DNA of 64,000 nucleotides, from the NCBI GenBank assembly GCA_964549625.1, contig CAZJVA010000001.1:263316-327315 (forward strand). The letters are read 5' to 3'. The stretch's first letter is position 1, and each line of letters opens with the position of its first letter. The notes under the pieces are model-generated. The model was not told the origin of the DNA. It did not search any database and saw only the letters and a program-made list of their open reading frames with translations. The DNA is from UBA12474 sp964549625 (GTDB lineage Bacteria; Babelota; Babeliae; Babelales; Babelaceae). The position numbers and the translations under genes are program-made. Below, piece after piece: positions 1-7,959 of this stretch.

Positions 1-719
1 TTTCTTTGTTGGTGTATTTTAATGCAGGTGCGGTATTAGTGGTCGTGGGGTTGCCGCTTTTGGTTGTCTTGTTAGCGGCTCCACAACGTTGGTATGTTCG
101 GCGCAGCTTTGTGTTTTGGTTGTTAGATCTTTTTTACAAAAGTGTTTTGGCGGCGTTTATGGTGCCTATTACGGTTGAGGGACGCGAAAATCTTGTCCTT
201 GACCGACCTAATATTGTTATTGCAAACCATGAATCGTTGTTGGATATTTTCATCATAGGGGCGCTTTTTAACGGAGAACCGCATATTTGGTATGCCTTGG
301 CATATTATGCCCACATGCCAGTTTTTGGATTTTTGGTGCGGCATCTTGTTTTTGCTGTTAATCCGGGGCGGCCGGCAGAAGCCGCACGAGGCTTTATGCG
401 CGGATTGCGTTATGCCGAGAAGCATGGATTGCATCTTGCGCTTTTTCCTGAGGGGGGACGCTTTAATGATGGTTCTGTCCATCCATTTATGAGAGGTTTT
501 GCGGTGGCTGCACGTGCTTTGCAGCGTCCAGTAGTTCCGGTTTTGATGTCTGGAAATGGTGCTGTTTATGCGCCAACGTCGTGGCTTGTCTTTTGGCATG
601 AGCTTGCGGTATTTGTTGGGCCTTGCTTTTTTATTGATGCAGAAGAGACTGATCTTGCTTTTGTTGAGAAGCTTCAGGATTGGTTTGCGACGGCACGAGC
701 TAAACAGGCTGAGCTCTAG
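1..719 (+). CDS. 1-acyl-glycerol-3-phosphate acyltransferase-like protein (5' end outside window)
   Basis: PlsC/LPLAT-family acyltransferase, which adds an acyl chain to lysophosphatidate at the inner membrane during phospholipid synthesis. Counting from the first possible start in view (TTG at 6), the NHESLLD motif with the catalytic H75-x4-D80 pair and the FPEGGR block at about 147-152 are both present, preceded by a hydrophobic N-terminal segment (about 8-25). The reading frame is open to the window edge, so the true start may lie upstream. Family assignment is strong; the exact acyl acceptor cannot be read from the sequence. Confidence 0.85.
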   Translation, partial: SLLVYFNAGAVLVVVGLPLLVVLLAAPQRWYVRRSFVFWLLDLFYKSVLAAFMVPITVEGRENLVLDRPNIVIANHESLLDIFIIGALFNGEPHIWYALAYYAHMPVFGFLVRHLVFAVNPGRPAEAARGFMRGLRYAEKHGLHLALFPEGGRFNDGSVHPFMRGFAVAARALQRPVVPVLMSGNGAVYAPTSWLVFWHELAVFVGPCFFIDAEETDLAFVEKLQDWFATARAKQAEL

Positions 720-870
720 TCAAAAGTATCTGCTATTGGTAAGGTGTGACGTGGTAGTATTGAAAATTATAAGGCTTGTTTTGCAATAAGATATGGTGTC
801 CGAGTGTGCCCTAAAATATATGTAATTGGTTTTAATTGTCTTCTTGTTTGTTAGGGATGAGGGGACGATT

Positions 871-1713
871 TTGTTTGTGCGTTCGATTTTTGTTTGGCAT
901 CCAGTACGATTTTTAATTGTCTTTTCGCTGATAGCATTTACATTTGGAATGGTTTCGGTATTTATTTTTTCTAGTGTTGCTACCGATACTTTGTTTGATG
1001 AAGAATGCTTCCCGATGTTGGTTTTAGCCTCCAGCCAGGAAGAATCTTCGCGAGAGCTTCTTGATCCTGTAGAGCGATCTCCCGAGCGGCTTCGTGATGT
1101 GGCTTTGGATTTTGCGGAAAAAGCCGGTCTGCGGGCACAGGTTGATGTCTTATATCAAGAGCAAGAATTAGAGGATTTTTCTACGTATATTCGACGTACG
1201 CGTGCCGCGAAAAAAAAGGGTGTTCAGAGACGGCAGGTTGCGCCAAGAAATGTTCGTGCAGCCCCTAGCCGCATGCCTGCGATGCGCCGTAAGAAGGAAC
1301 AATGGGATCCTCGCTTTTCTTCGCCGATACCGCGTGGGTCGTTTTGGTTGAGTTCTCCTTTTGGGCCACGGAAAAAAGCAAATGGCAAGTGGGGTTTTCA
1401 TCATGGCATTGACATGGCGGCTAATCGCGGGACTCCGATCAGTGCAGCCGGTAGTGGAACGGTCATTGAGGCAAGATGGTCAAAGGGATATGGAAAAACA
1501 GTAGTTATTAAACATGATGAGCGTTTTACTACACGTTATGCCCACATGGATCGAATTGACGTGCGTCTAGGAGACCGGGTTTGTGAGGGAGCAAAAATAG
1601 GGTGTGTTGGAGCTACTGGATACGTGCGCAAAATGGGGGGTGATGGCTCCCACTTGCATTTTGAGGTGCGTGATCGGGGTAAGTCTTGCAATCCTTTTTA
1701 TTTCTTAAAATAA
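871..1713 (+). CDS. M23-family (LytM/lysostaphin-type) peptidoglycan endopeptidase
   Basis: Zinc metallopeptidase that would cut peptide cross-links of peptidoglycan on the periplasmic side. A TTG start at 871 is preferred because GAGGGG lies 8 nt before it; an upstream in-frame TTG at 826 has no such site. From 871 the product is 280 residues: one N-terminal membrane anchor (about 10-35), a charged linker rich in Arg/Lys, and a C-terminal M23 domain. The metal ligands are visible as HHGID (H178, D182 region) and HLHFEV (H261/H263), with YAHMD between them. All catalytic positions are kept, so it looks active rather than an EnvC/NlpD-type activator. It lies just upstream of lepB. Confidence 0.85.
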   Translation: MFVRSIFVWHPVRFLIVFSLIAFTFGMVSVFIFSSVATDTLFDEECFPMLVLASSQEESSRELLDPVERSPERLRDVALDFAEKAGLRAQVDVLYQEQELEDFSTYIRRTRAAKKKGVQRRQVAPRNVRAAPSRMPAMRRKKEQWDPRFSSPIPRGSFWLSSPFGPRKKANGKWGFHHGIDMAANRGTPISAAGSGTVIEARWSKGYGKTVVIKHDERFTTRYAHMDRIDVRLGDRVCEGAKIGCVGATGYVRKMGGDGSHLHFEVRDRGKSCNPFYFLK

Positions 1714-1766
1714 GATGATAAAGTAGCTCATTAGTTTGTAAAGGTTTTTAAGAGAGGTGGAGAAAA

Positions 1767-2603
1767 ATGCTTCGACGTATAAATGCATGGATGGATCGAC
1801 AAAATTTTTTGGTGCAGATAGCGGTTATACTGCTTCTTGTTTTTTTGATTCGAACCTTTTTGGTTGGGTTGTATTTGGTTCCAACTGGGTCAATGGAGCC
1901 AACCATGTTGGTAGGAGAGCGTTTTATCGCAGATAAATTGACGCCGTTCTTTAAAGAGTTTAAGCGTGGCGAGATAATAGCTTTTGATAATCCTAACTTT
2001 AAATATTCAGAGAATCCGCTCAAGTTTCTTTTTCAGCAATATGTTTGGGGCCCGGATAATTGGACAAAGCGGATAATTGGACTACCTGGAGAGCGTATTC
2101 AGGGTAAAATTGAGGATGGTAAGCCGGTTATCTACATTAATGGAGAAAAGTTTGATGAGCCTTATGTGAACCCTTTCCCATTGATTTATGTGCGTGATCG
2201 TAGTGGTGGCCCCTACGAGATTTCACGGCGTACCTTTGATCCGAATAAAGGTCTTGGCGAACAACCATTTTACAAGATAGATCCTGCTGACTTGTTGCCA
2301 AGTAGTTATGATAGTCTTTTGTATGCTGGTACACCGCAAGTGTATGATGAATTTGATGTCACTTTGGGAGAGGATGAATATTGGGTAATGGGGGATAACC
2401 GTGAAGGAAGCCATGATTGCCGCTCATGGGGTAACGATGGCAAAGGAATGCCACTTAAGCGCAGGCTGATTCATGGAAGAATATTTTTTAGAATTTTGTC
2501 AGTTGATAGTCAAGAAGGTTGGTTGTTATTAGATATGATAAAGCATCCAATTTCTTTCTGGTCTAAGGTTCGTTGGAGCCGCTGTTTTAATGTTGTTCGG
2601 TAG
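1767..2603 (+). CDS. lepB: Signal peptidase I
   Basis: Type I leader peptidase, removing signal peptides from exported proteins at the outer face of the inner membrane. GAGGTGGAG sits just before the ATG. An N-terminal membrane segment (about 17-35) leads into box B TGSMEPT with nucleophile S42; the general-base lysine is K101 in TKRIIGLPGE; the conserved GDNREGSHDCRSWG box is near residue 210. At 278 residues it is of ordinary size, with an insertion between the Lys box and the GDN box. Its substrates probably include the many signal-peptide proteins of this window. Confidence 0.95.
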   Translation: MLRRINAWMDRQNFLVQIAVILLLVFLIRTFLVGLYLVPTGSMEPTMLVGERFIADKLTPFFKEFKRGEIIAFDNPNFKYSENPLKFLFQQYVWGPDNWTKRIIGLPGERIQGKIEDGKPVIYINGEKFDEPYVNPFPLIYVRDRSGGPYEISRRTFDPNKGLGEQPFYKIDPADLLPSSYDSLLYAGTPQVYDEFDVTLGEDEYWVMGDNREGSHDCRSWGNDGKGMPLKRRLIHGRIFFRILSVDSQEGWLLLDMIKHPISFWSKVRWSRCFNVVR

Positions 2604-2611
2604 GGGTTGGT

Positions 2612-3190
2612 ATGAAGTACCTAATTTCAGCTTTGTTGATTGGAGTAATAGCGATTTTATCTGCTTGTGCTTGGTTTGGCGGTGGCGATAGTGCCGGGTG
2701 CCCATGTTGCCATCATGGAACATGCCGACCTGCTGGCGGTACAAAAAAATCTGGGCATAAAGTTGGATTGCGCATTGTGAATGTTTTAGATCAAGAATTG
2801 TTTGATGATGCCCATATAGCGGGTGCTCCTGGTGTTGAGTCTATTTGTGTCCAGTTCGATGATATTGAAACGGCTGCTAAGGATTGGGATAAAGCGGTGC
2901 CTGTTGTAGTGTATTGTTCTAATTATTTCTGTTCTGCAAGTCGTGAGGCTGCAAATATATTGGGTTCATTAGGCTTTGAACAAGTTTATGCGTACGAAGG
3001 TGGTATGGCCGAATGGTACCAGCTTTTTGGTGAAACTGAGCGCGATTTGATTGCTGGTCCAGCGCGTCAGGAATATCTTTCTATTGTTGTTAAGGCCCCT
3101 GAAGAGCAAGAAGAGGGCGGGGAGAAGTTTGCAATTATTACTGCTTTGGAGTTGCAAAACCTGATTAAAAAGGCTACTATCTCTGAGTAG
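2612..3190 (+). CDS. Rhodanese-domain lipoprotein with a Cys/His cluster
   Basis: Starts 8 nt after the lepB stop. The N-terminus is a lipoprotein signal with lipobox LSAC (C19), so the protein should be membrane-anchored and face the periplasm. Straight after the anchor comes a short cluster, CPCCHHGTC (C30, C32, C33, H34, H35, C38), which looks able to bind metal. The rest is a single rhodanese-like domain with the active-site loop YCSNYFCSASR and the typical YEGGMAEW segment. Rhodaneses move sulfane sulfur or act on thiols; the real substrate is unknown. A shared transcript with lepB is likely from the spacing. Confidence 0.75.
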   Translation: MKYLISALLIGVIAILSACAWFGGGDSAGCPCCHHGTCRPAGGTKKSGHKVGLRIVNVLDQELFDDAHIAGAPGVESICVQFDDIETAAKDWDKAVPVVVYCSNYFCSASREAANILGSLGFEQVYAYEGGMAEWYQLFGETERDLIAGPARQEYLSIVVKAPEEQEEGGEKFAIITALELQNLIKKATISE

Positions 3191-3214
3191 GGCTCTGATC
3201 CCTATCAAGATAAA

Positions 3215-3288
3215 GGCGGCATAGCCAAGTGGTAAGGCATGGGTCTGCAAAACCCTGATCCCCGGTTCGAGTCCGGGTGCCGCCTCCA
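3215..3288 (+). tRNA. tRNA-Cys (GCA)
   Basis: The acceptor stem pairs GGCGGCA with TGCCGCC, followed by an encoded CCA. The anticodon loop CTGCAAA gives GCA at 3247-3249, and the T-arm GGTTCGAGTCC is standard. It lies between the rhodanese gene and tRNA-Leu. Confidence 0.96.
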
Positions 3289-3306
3289 AATATTGAAAAA
3301 TTCTCC

Positions 3307-3393
3307 GCCGAGGTGGCGAAATAGGTAGACGCAAAGGACTTAAAATCCTTCGGCCGTAAGGCTGTGCCGGTTCGAGTCCGGCCCTCGGCACCA
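3307..3393 (+). tRNA. tRNA-Leu (TAA)
   Basis: The acceptor stem GCCGAGG/CCTCGGC is perfect and the CCA end is encoded. The anticodon loop CTTAAAA reads TAA, and the long variable arm (CGGCCGTAAGGCTGTG region) marks a class II tRNA, fitting leucine. It lies 18 nt after tRNA-Cys. Confidence 0.96.
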
Positions 3394-3409
3394 TATGTTT
3401 AAAAAAAAT

Positions 3410-3438
3410 TTGACAAATCTACCTTCTGTAATAGCTTA
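3410..3438 (+). promoter_or_regulatory. Possible promoter of the HU gene
   Basis: A perfect TTGACA at 3410-3415 lies about 110 nt before the HU start, in a short AT-rich gap after tRNA-Leu. A -10 element at the right distance is weak (TAGCTT at 3432-3437, spacer 16), so only the -35 half is convincing. Confidence 0.4.
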
Positions 3439-3525
3439 CAGGGGAGTGTTTGTTGCGTTCGACCTAATCTTATGTTGGAATGGTAGGCGAAGCAGTGATT
3501 GAGCCTTAAAATTTGAGGGAAGTTC

Positions 3526-3798
3526 ATGAACAAGGCGCAATTGTTAGATAAGATGGCCAAATCTTCAAAGCTATCTAAATCAACATGCAAAAAAGCATTG
3601 GAAACGTTAATTGATGTTGTATCAAAAACGTTGAAGACTGGTAACTCAGTAGTATTGACTGGTTTTGGATCATTTGTGGTACAAAAGCGTAAAGCTCGTA
3701 CCGGTGTTAATCCAGCAACCGGCAAGAAAATGCAAATTCCTGCGAAAAAAGTTGCTAAATTCCGCCCAGGCCGCGCATTGCGTGACATGGTAGCGTAA
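3526..3798 (+). CDS. HU-family DNA-binding protein
   Basis: Small histone-like protein of 90 residues that bends and compacts DNA as a dimer. The GFGSF motif (about 47-51), the beta-arm with RTGVNPATG (about 58-66) and the C-terminal FRPGRALR are all present. The length matches the family exactly. It is monocistronic: a strong terminator follows within 25 nt and tRNA genes lie upstream. HU or IHF-type identity cannot be fixed from one gene, but the absence of a second subunit next to it and the sequence favour HU. Confidence 0.95.
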   Translation: MNKAQLLDKMAKSSKLSKSTCKKALETLIDVVSKTLKTGNSVVLTGFGSFVVQKRKARTGVNPATGKKMQIPAKKVAKFRPGRALRDMVA

Positions 3799-3818
3799 TT
3801 AGTACTGCTAATTTGCGT

Positions 3819-3851
3819 GCGGCGAAGCTACTGTGCTTCGCCGCTTTTTTT
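3819..3851 (+). terminator. Rho-independent terminator after HU
   Basis: A perfect 10-bp stem GCGGCGAAGC/GCTTCGCCGC with a 6-nt loop is followed directly by seven T residues. Confidence 0.95.
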
Positions 3852-3870
3852 GTATAAGTATGGGGATCTA

Positions 3871-4227
3871 ATGCAATATATTGTTGATTTTTGGACTAAA
3901 ATTCAAATGTATTTTCAGGAATATCCGCTTTGGGTTGCGGAAGCAGTTGCTGGCGCATTTGTGGGAATGTGTGTTGGATTTTTGGCGCGTATATTTGGTC
4001 GTTATTTAGTTTTTTCTGCTCTTGCGTTTGCTTTAGCGGGCGCATTAATGCAGAATGCGGGATTGATCACGTTTCATTTTGAAAGCTGTGCCGGCTTGAT
4101 AGGATTGGATGAGTTGCCTTCAGCGTCATCGTGTTTTGGCAGTGTTATGTTTTGGGCCAAAGAGCATGTTGCGGCTTTTGTTTTCGCTTTGCTATCATTT
4201 ATTTTGGGTTGGCGCTTGGGCGGATAA
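3871..4227 (+). CDS. Small integral membrane protein of unknown function
   Basis: A 118-residue protein. The ATG at 3871 is chosen because GGGGA lies just upstream; any earlier start would fall inside the HU terminator. It has about three hydrophobic segments: one near 24-45 with small residues (AVAGAFVGMCVGF), one near 48-66, and a C-terminal one near 95-115. I recognise no family. It precedes sufS by 20 nt and is probably on the same transcript. No function can be given. Confidence 0.6.
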   Translation: MQYIVDFWTKIQMYFQEYPLWVAEAVAGAFVGMCVGFLARIFGRYLVFSALAFALAGALMQNAGLITFHFESCAGLIGLDELPSASSCFGSVMFWAKEHVAAFVFALLSFILGWRLGG

Positions 4228-4247
4228 CCAACGATTGGTGGGTTGGT

Positions 4248-5447
4248 ATGAATGACATAAGGAACTTATTTCCGATTTTTTCTAAAAAACCTGGTTTAGT
4301 ATATTTAGATAGTGCTGCTACAGCACAAAAGCCTGCGCAAGTTATTGAGCGCCTTGTGTCGTTTTATTCACTTGAAAATGCTCCGGTTCATCGTTCATTT
4401 TATGAGCTTGCTGAGGTGGCAACAGAGGCATATGAGGGTGTTCGAAAGCAGACAGCAGAATTTTTTGGTGCCCATGAGGCATCTGAAATTATTTTTACTG
4501 GTGGTGCGACTGCGGGGTGTAATGCGGTAGCTTCGGGGTGGTTGCGGCATGTTCTCTCGCCGGGGGATGAGATCGTAATATCTGTTTTGGAGCATCATTC
4601 CACCTATTTGCCCATGGTTGAGGTCGCGCGTTCTTGTGGGGCTCAAGTACGATTTATGCCTCTAGATAAAGATGGCTCTTTGTTGCTTGATGATTCGTGT
4701 GCGCTTATTACAGAAAAAACTAAATTGGTGGTTTGCACCGCTGGTTCCAATGTTATTGGTGTTGAGACTACCTTAGAACCCTTGATTGCCCGAGCACGCG
4801 CGGTGGGTGCCGCCGTTTTTGTTGATGCGGCTCAGGCAGCTCCACGTCGCAGGTTTCAGCTTGAGGCCCTTGGGGTTGATTTTTTTGTTTGTTCGGTTCA
4901 TAAGATGTGTGGGCCTACTGGTCTTGGTATTTTGTATGTAGCAAAAAAACATCACCATGAGTGTCAGCCTTGGTTGATTGGCGGTTCAATGGTGTATGAG
5001 GTACACAAGGATGATTGGAAGCCTGCTCCTATGCCGATTATGTGGGAGGCTGGCACTCCTCCGATTGCTCAAGTTATAGCCTTTGGAGAGGTGCTTTCGT
5101 TTTTATCGACATTGGATTTCTCCATTTTGCGTGCTCATGAAGCAGAATTATCGCGGGCTTTTATTCAGGGCGTTTCGGATTTTTCGGATATTGTTATTGT
5201 GGGCAATCGAGATTTGCTTTGTGAACAGGGGCATCTTGTGTCTTTTTATGTAAATGGTATTCATGCACATGATGTTGCTGCTTATTTGGCTCAATATCAA
5301 ATTTGTGTCCGTTCTGGCTACCATTGCGCGCAGCCGCTGCATGAGGCCTTGAACATTCCGCAGACGGTTCGTGCGAGTTGGTATCTGTATACAACTCACG
5401 ATGATGTCGCGTTATGTGTTAGCAGGTTACGGGAACTTGTACAATGA
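4248..5447 (+). CDS. sufS: Cysteine desulfurase (SufS type)
   Basis: PLP enzyme that takes sulfur from cysteine to form alanine and an enzyme persulfide, supplying iron-sulfur cluster assembly and thiolation. From the ATG at 4248 it has 399 residues, close to the usual size of about 405. The PLP lysine is K219 in SVHKMCGPTG; the catalytic cysteine is C360 in RSGYHCAQP, the short group II (SufS/CsdA) form. LDSAATAQKP near residue 20 and LEHHST near 115 also fit. No sufB, C, D or U gene is adjacent, so the acceptor is not visible. The last codons overlap the next gene (ATGA). Confidence 0.9.
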   Translation: MNDIRNLFPIFSKKPGLVYLDSAATAQKPAQVIERLVSFYSLENAPVHRSFYELAEVATEAYEGVRKQTAEFFGAHEASEIIFTGGATAGCNAVASGWLRHVLSPGDEIVISVLEHHSTYLPMVEVARSCGAQVRFMPLDKDGSLLLDDSCALITEKTKLVVCTAGSNVIGVETTLEPLIARARAVGAAVFVDAAQAAPRRRFQLEALGVDFFVCSVHKMCGPTGLGILYVAKKHHHECQPWLIGGSMVYEVHKDDWKPAPMPIMWEAGTPPIAQVIAFGEVLSFLSTLDFSILRAHEAELSRAFIQGVSDFSDIVIVGNRDLLCEQGHLVSFYVNGIHAHDVAAYLAQYQICVRSGYHCAQPLHEALNIPQTVRASWYLYTTHDDVALCVSRLRELVQ

Positions 5448-5713
5448 AGCATACTTTCGGTTTTTTTATAATAGGCTTACAGCTGCTTGTTTTCAGCTAT
5501 TGGTGGTTCTTTTCTCCCAAAGGTGCCAAGCGAACATTGCACGAAAAAGAAGAACTGAAAGCATTAGAAATACAGTTGTCTGAGCTAGAGTCCAAAAAAG
5601 GAACATTAGAAGCGCTCTTAGCCGAATGGGAGCAAGATCCTTTTTTAATAGAAAAATATGCTCGGGAGCATCTGGGCCTTAGCAAGACAGGTGAAGAAAT
5701 ATTGGTGTTATAG
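5444..5713 (+). CDS. FtsB/DivIC-like septum formation initiator
   Basis: An 89-residue protein with one N-terminal membrane segment (about 4-22), then a coiled coil (about 30-65) and the family's C-terminal pattern DPFLIEKYAREHLG...GEE. FtsB and DivIC bridge FtsL and FtsQ in the divisome. The start overlaps the sufS stop (ATGA), so the two are likely translationally coupled. Other division genes are not seen nearby. Family call is good; whether it is FtsB or DivIC is not decidable. Confidence 0.8.
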   Translation: MKHTFGFFIIGLQLLVFSYWWFFSPKGAKRTLHEKEELKALEIQLSELESKKGTLEALLAEWEQDPFLIEKYAREHLGLSKTGEEILVL

Positions 5714-5875
5714 GGGCAAAAAGGTAGGGCACACATTAACGCCTTGGTATACTGCTTGGAGTATATACGCTAACACATGCCCCTGTGGAGGTTGTTTTTA
5801 TTGTTACTCTTATCTTAGATAATTATTTTATATAAGTCAATATTTTTTTAATATATTATTTTAGAAAGATTTGTT
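5714..5875 (+). other. Intergenic region upstream of superoxide dismutase
   Basis: This 162-nt stretch holds no gene. It has two nested inverted repeats: GGGGCA near 5713 with TGCCCC near 5780, and inside them GTATACT/AGTATA around a GCTTGG loop. The part next to sod is very AT-rich and could hold its promoter. A mixed terminator/promoter role is a guess. Confidence 0.3.
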
Positions 5876-6499
5876 ATGAAGTTTTTTATACCAAAATTGC
5901 CATATGGTTTTGATTCTTTGGAGCCTTGTTTTGATGGGCGTATGGTTGAGTTGCATTATTCTAAGCACCATCAAGGATATGTTGACAAGCTCAATGCGGC
6001 GCTTGAAGCGTATCCTGATTGGCAGGATGCTTCACTAGATGATCTTGTGTTGTTTTGGGAGCAGTTGCCCGTTGCTATACAAGAGCCTGTGCGGAATAAC
6101 GCGGGTGGGCATTGGGCGCATACGTTTTTTTGGAATTGTATGATTCCGGGTGGTTGCCAGCCAAGTGCATTTTTAATGGCTCTTTTGGCTGAACATTTTG
6201 GGGCTATTGACGACTTTAAAAAGGTGTTTTTGAGTGAAGCAGGAAAATTTTTTGGGTCTGGTTGGACCTGGTTGGTTGTGGATTTACAAGGAAAATTGCG
6301 GGTTTATTCGACTTCAAATCATGATGTTCCGCAGCACATTGGTTTTGTTCCGTTATTAGTTGTTGATCTTTGGGAGCACGCGTATTATTTGCGCTTTGAG
6401 AATCGGCGCGCAGAATTTCTGACAGCTTGGTGGAATCTGATAAACTGGGATTTTGTAGAAGAACAATACCAACAAGCATCTTTCCGCAAGGATATCTGA
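5876..6499 (+). CDS. Superoxide dismutase (Fe/Mn type)
   Basis: Converts superoxide to hydrogen peroxide and oxygen. At 207 residues it has the family length. The four metal ligands are visible: H27 (ELHYSKHH), H82 (AHTFFW), and D164 and H168 (VVDLWEHAYYL). There is no signal peptide, so it is cytoplasmic. Fe or Mn use cannot be told by eye. The stop shares one base with the lysS start (TGATG), so the two form one operon. Confidence 0.95.
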   Translation: MKFFIPKLPYGFDSLEPCFDGRMVELHYSKHHQGYVDKLNAALEAYPDWQDASLDDLVLFWEQLPVAIQEPVRNNAGGHWAHTFFWNCMIPGGCQPSAFLMALLAEHFGAIDDFKKVFLSEAGKFFGSGWTWLVVDLQGKLRVYSTSNHDVPQHIGFVPLLVVDLWEHAYYLRFENRRAEFLTAWWNLINWDFVEEQYQQASFRKDI

Positions 6500-7959
6500 T
6501 GGATGAATTTTTAGGACAAGGGGAACGCGCTGTTCGTACAGCAAAAGTAGAGCGTCTACGTGAGCAGGGTGTGGAGCCGTGGCCAGAGGCCCGCGATATA
6601 TCTGCCTCATGTGCATATGTTTACTCTGAGGGTGCCGAAGGGGTAGCGTATCAGGTGGCAGGCAGAGTAATGACTAAGCGCGAGCATGGAAAGTCTATTT
6701 TTGCACATCTTCAAGATGGTTCTGGGCGTTTACAGGTATACCTTAAGTCGGATGTGGTTGGCGCGGAATTGTTTGAGCGCTTTGCTGAGTTTGTTGATCT
6801 AGGGGATATTGTTTGGGTTTCTGGTGAGCTTTTTATCACTAAAACTGGTGAGAAGACAGTTCGTGTTACAGAATGGGTGCTTGAGAGCAAATCAGTTTTG
6901 CCGCTACCAGATAAATTTCACGGTATTGCGGACCATGAGATTAAACATCGTCAGCGTTATTTGGACTTGATCACTGATCCAGAAGCTCGGGATAGATTTT
7001 ATCAGCGTTCTCGTATCGTCTCTTTTATCCGTTCTTATTTTGAGCAACATGGGTATTTGGAAGTTGAGACACCAATTTTGCATCCTATTCCCGGTGGAGC
7101 AGCGGCGCGGCCTTTTGTAACGCATCACAATGCGCTTGATACGGACTTTTATTTGCGTATTGCACCCGAGCTCTATTTAAAGAGATTGGTTGTTGGCGGC
7201 TTTGAGCGTGTTTTTGAGTTGAATAGAAACTTTCGTAATGAAGGTGTTTCGACAAGGCATAATCCAGAGTTTACTATGCTTGAGTGTTACACGGCGCATA
7301 AGGACTATAACTTTATCATGGATTTTGTGACAAACCTTTTACGTGAGTTGGCCTTGCAGACGGTCGGCTCATTGCAGGTTCCCTATGGTGCCCAGGTGAT
7401 AAACTTTGATAACATTCGACGTATGAGTCCTCGCCAGGCGATAATAGAATTTGGAGGAATAGCAGAGAATGACTTGCGGCCGGAGCATATTGATGCCACG
7501 TGCGCGCGCTTTGAAGCTGAGGTCTCTCCTGAATATGGTTATAACCAGAAGGTTTTTGCTTTATTTGAAGCCTGTGCGGAACATAAAATTGTTGATCCTG
7601 TTTTTATTATTGATTTTCCGATTGAAATATCTCCTCTAGCAAAGCGAGATGCACATGACGAGACGTTGGCAGCACGATTTGAGCTTTTTATTGCAGGTAT
7701 GGAAATTGGAAATGGATTTAATGAGCTTAATGATCCGTTTGATCAAGCGGAGCGCTTTAAATCTCAGGCCAAAGCTCATGCTTCGGGTGATCCAGAGGCT
7801 ATGCGATATGATGCTGATTTTATAAGAGCCTTGGAGTATGGGATGCCTCCAACTGTTGGTGTTGGATTGGGAATTGATCGAATTGTTATGCTGATGACTA
7901 ATACAACAACAATTCGTGATGTTATTCTATTTCCTGCATTGCGTTATAAGCCTGAGTGA
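6499..7959 (+). CDS. lysS: Lysyl-tRNA synthetase, class II
   Basis: Charges tRNA-Lys. The ATG at 6499 overlaps the sod stop by one base and has AAGGA upstream, giving 486 residues, the usual bacterial size. An N-terminal OB-fold (about 50-145) precedes the class II core; motif 1 region VETPILHPIPGGAAARPF, motif 2 FELNRNFRNEGVSTRHNPEFT and motif 3 GVGLGIDRIVM are intact. recJ follows with a 4-nt overlap (GTGA). Confidence 0.96.
   Translation: MDEFLGQGERAVRTAKVERLREQGVEPWPEARDISASCAYVYSEGAEGVAYQVAGRVMTKREHGKSIFAHLQDGSGRLQVYLKSDVVGAELFERFAEFVDLGDIVWVSGELFITKTGEKTVRVTEWVLESKSVLPLPDKFHGIADHEIKHRQRYLDLITDPEARDRFYQRSRIVSFIRSYFEQHGYLEVETPILHPIPGGAAARPFVTHHNALDTDFYLRIAPELYLKRLVVGGFERVFELNRNFRNEGVSTRHNPEFTMLECYTAHKDYNFIMDFVTNLLRELALQTVGSLQVPYGAQVINFDNIRRMSPRQAIIEFGGIAENDLRPEHIDATCARFEAEVSPEYGYNQKVFALFEACAEHKIVDPVFIIDFPIEISPLAKRDAHDETLAARFELFIAGMEIGNGFNELNDPFDQAERFKSQAKAHASGDPEAMRYDADFIRALEYGMPPTVGVGLGIDRIVMLMTNTTTIRDVILFPALRYKPE

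Noticed and set aside
2969..3394. Minus-strand 141-codon reading frame over the two tRNA genes
   Set aside because: The motifs RAGLEPA and APGLEPG are the well-known false translation of antisense tRNA T-arms. The tRNAs explain it.
3817..3870. Longer start for the small membrane protein
   Set aside because: The extra codons fall inside the HU terminator hairpin; ATG at 3871 has a ribosome site.
4131..4247. Longer start for SufS
   Set aside because: The extra 39 codons overlap the preceding membrane-protein gene and match nothing in the SufS family.
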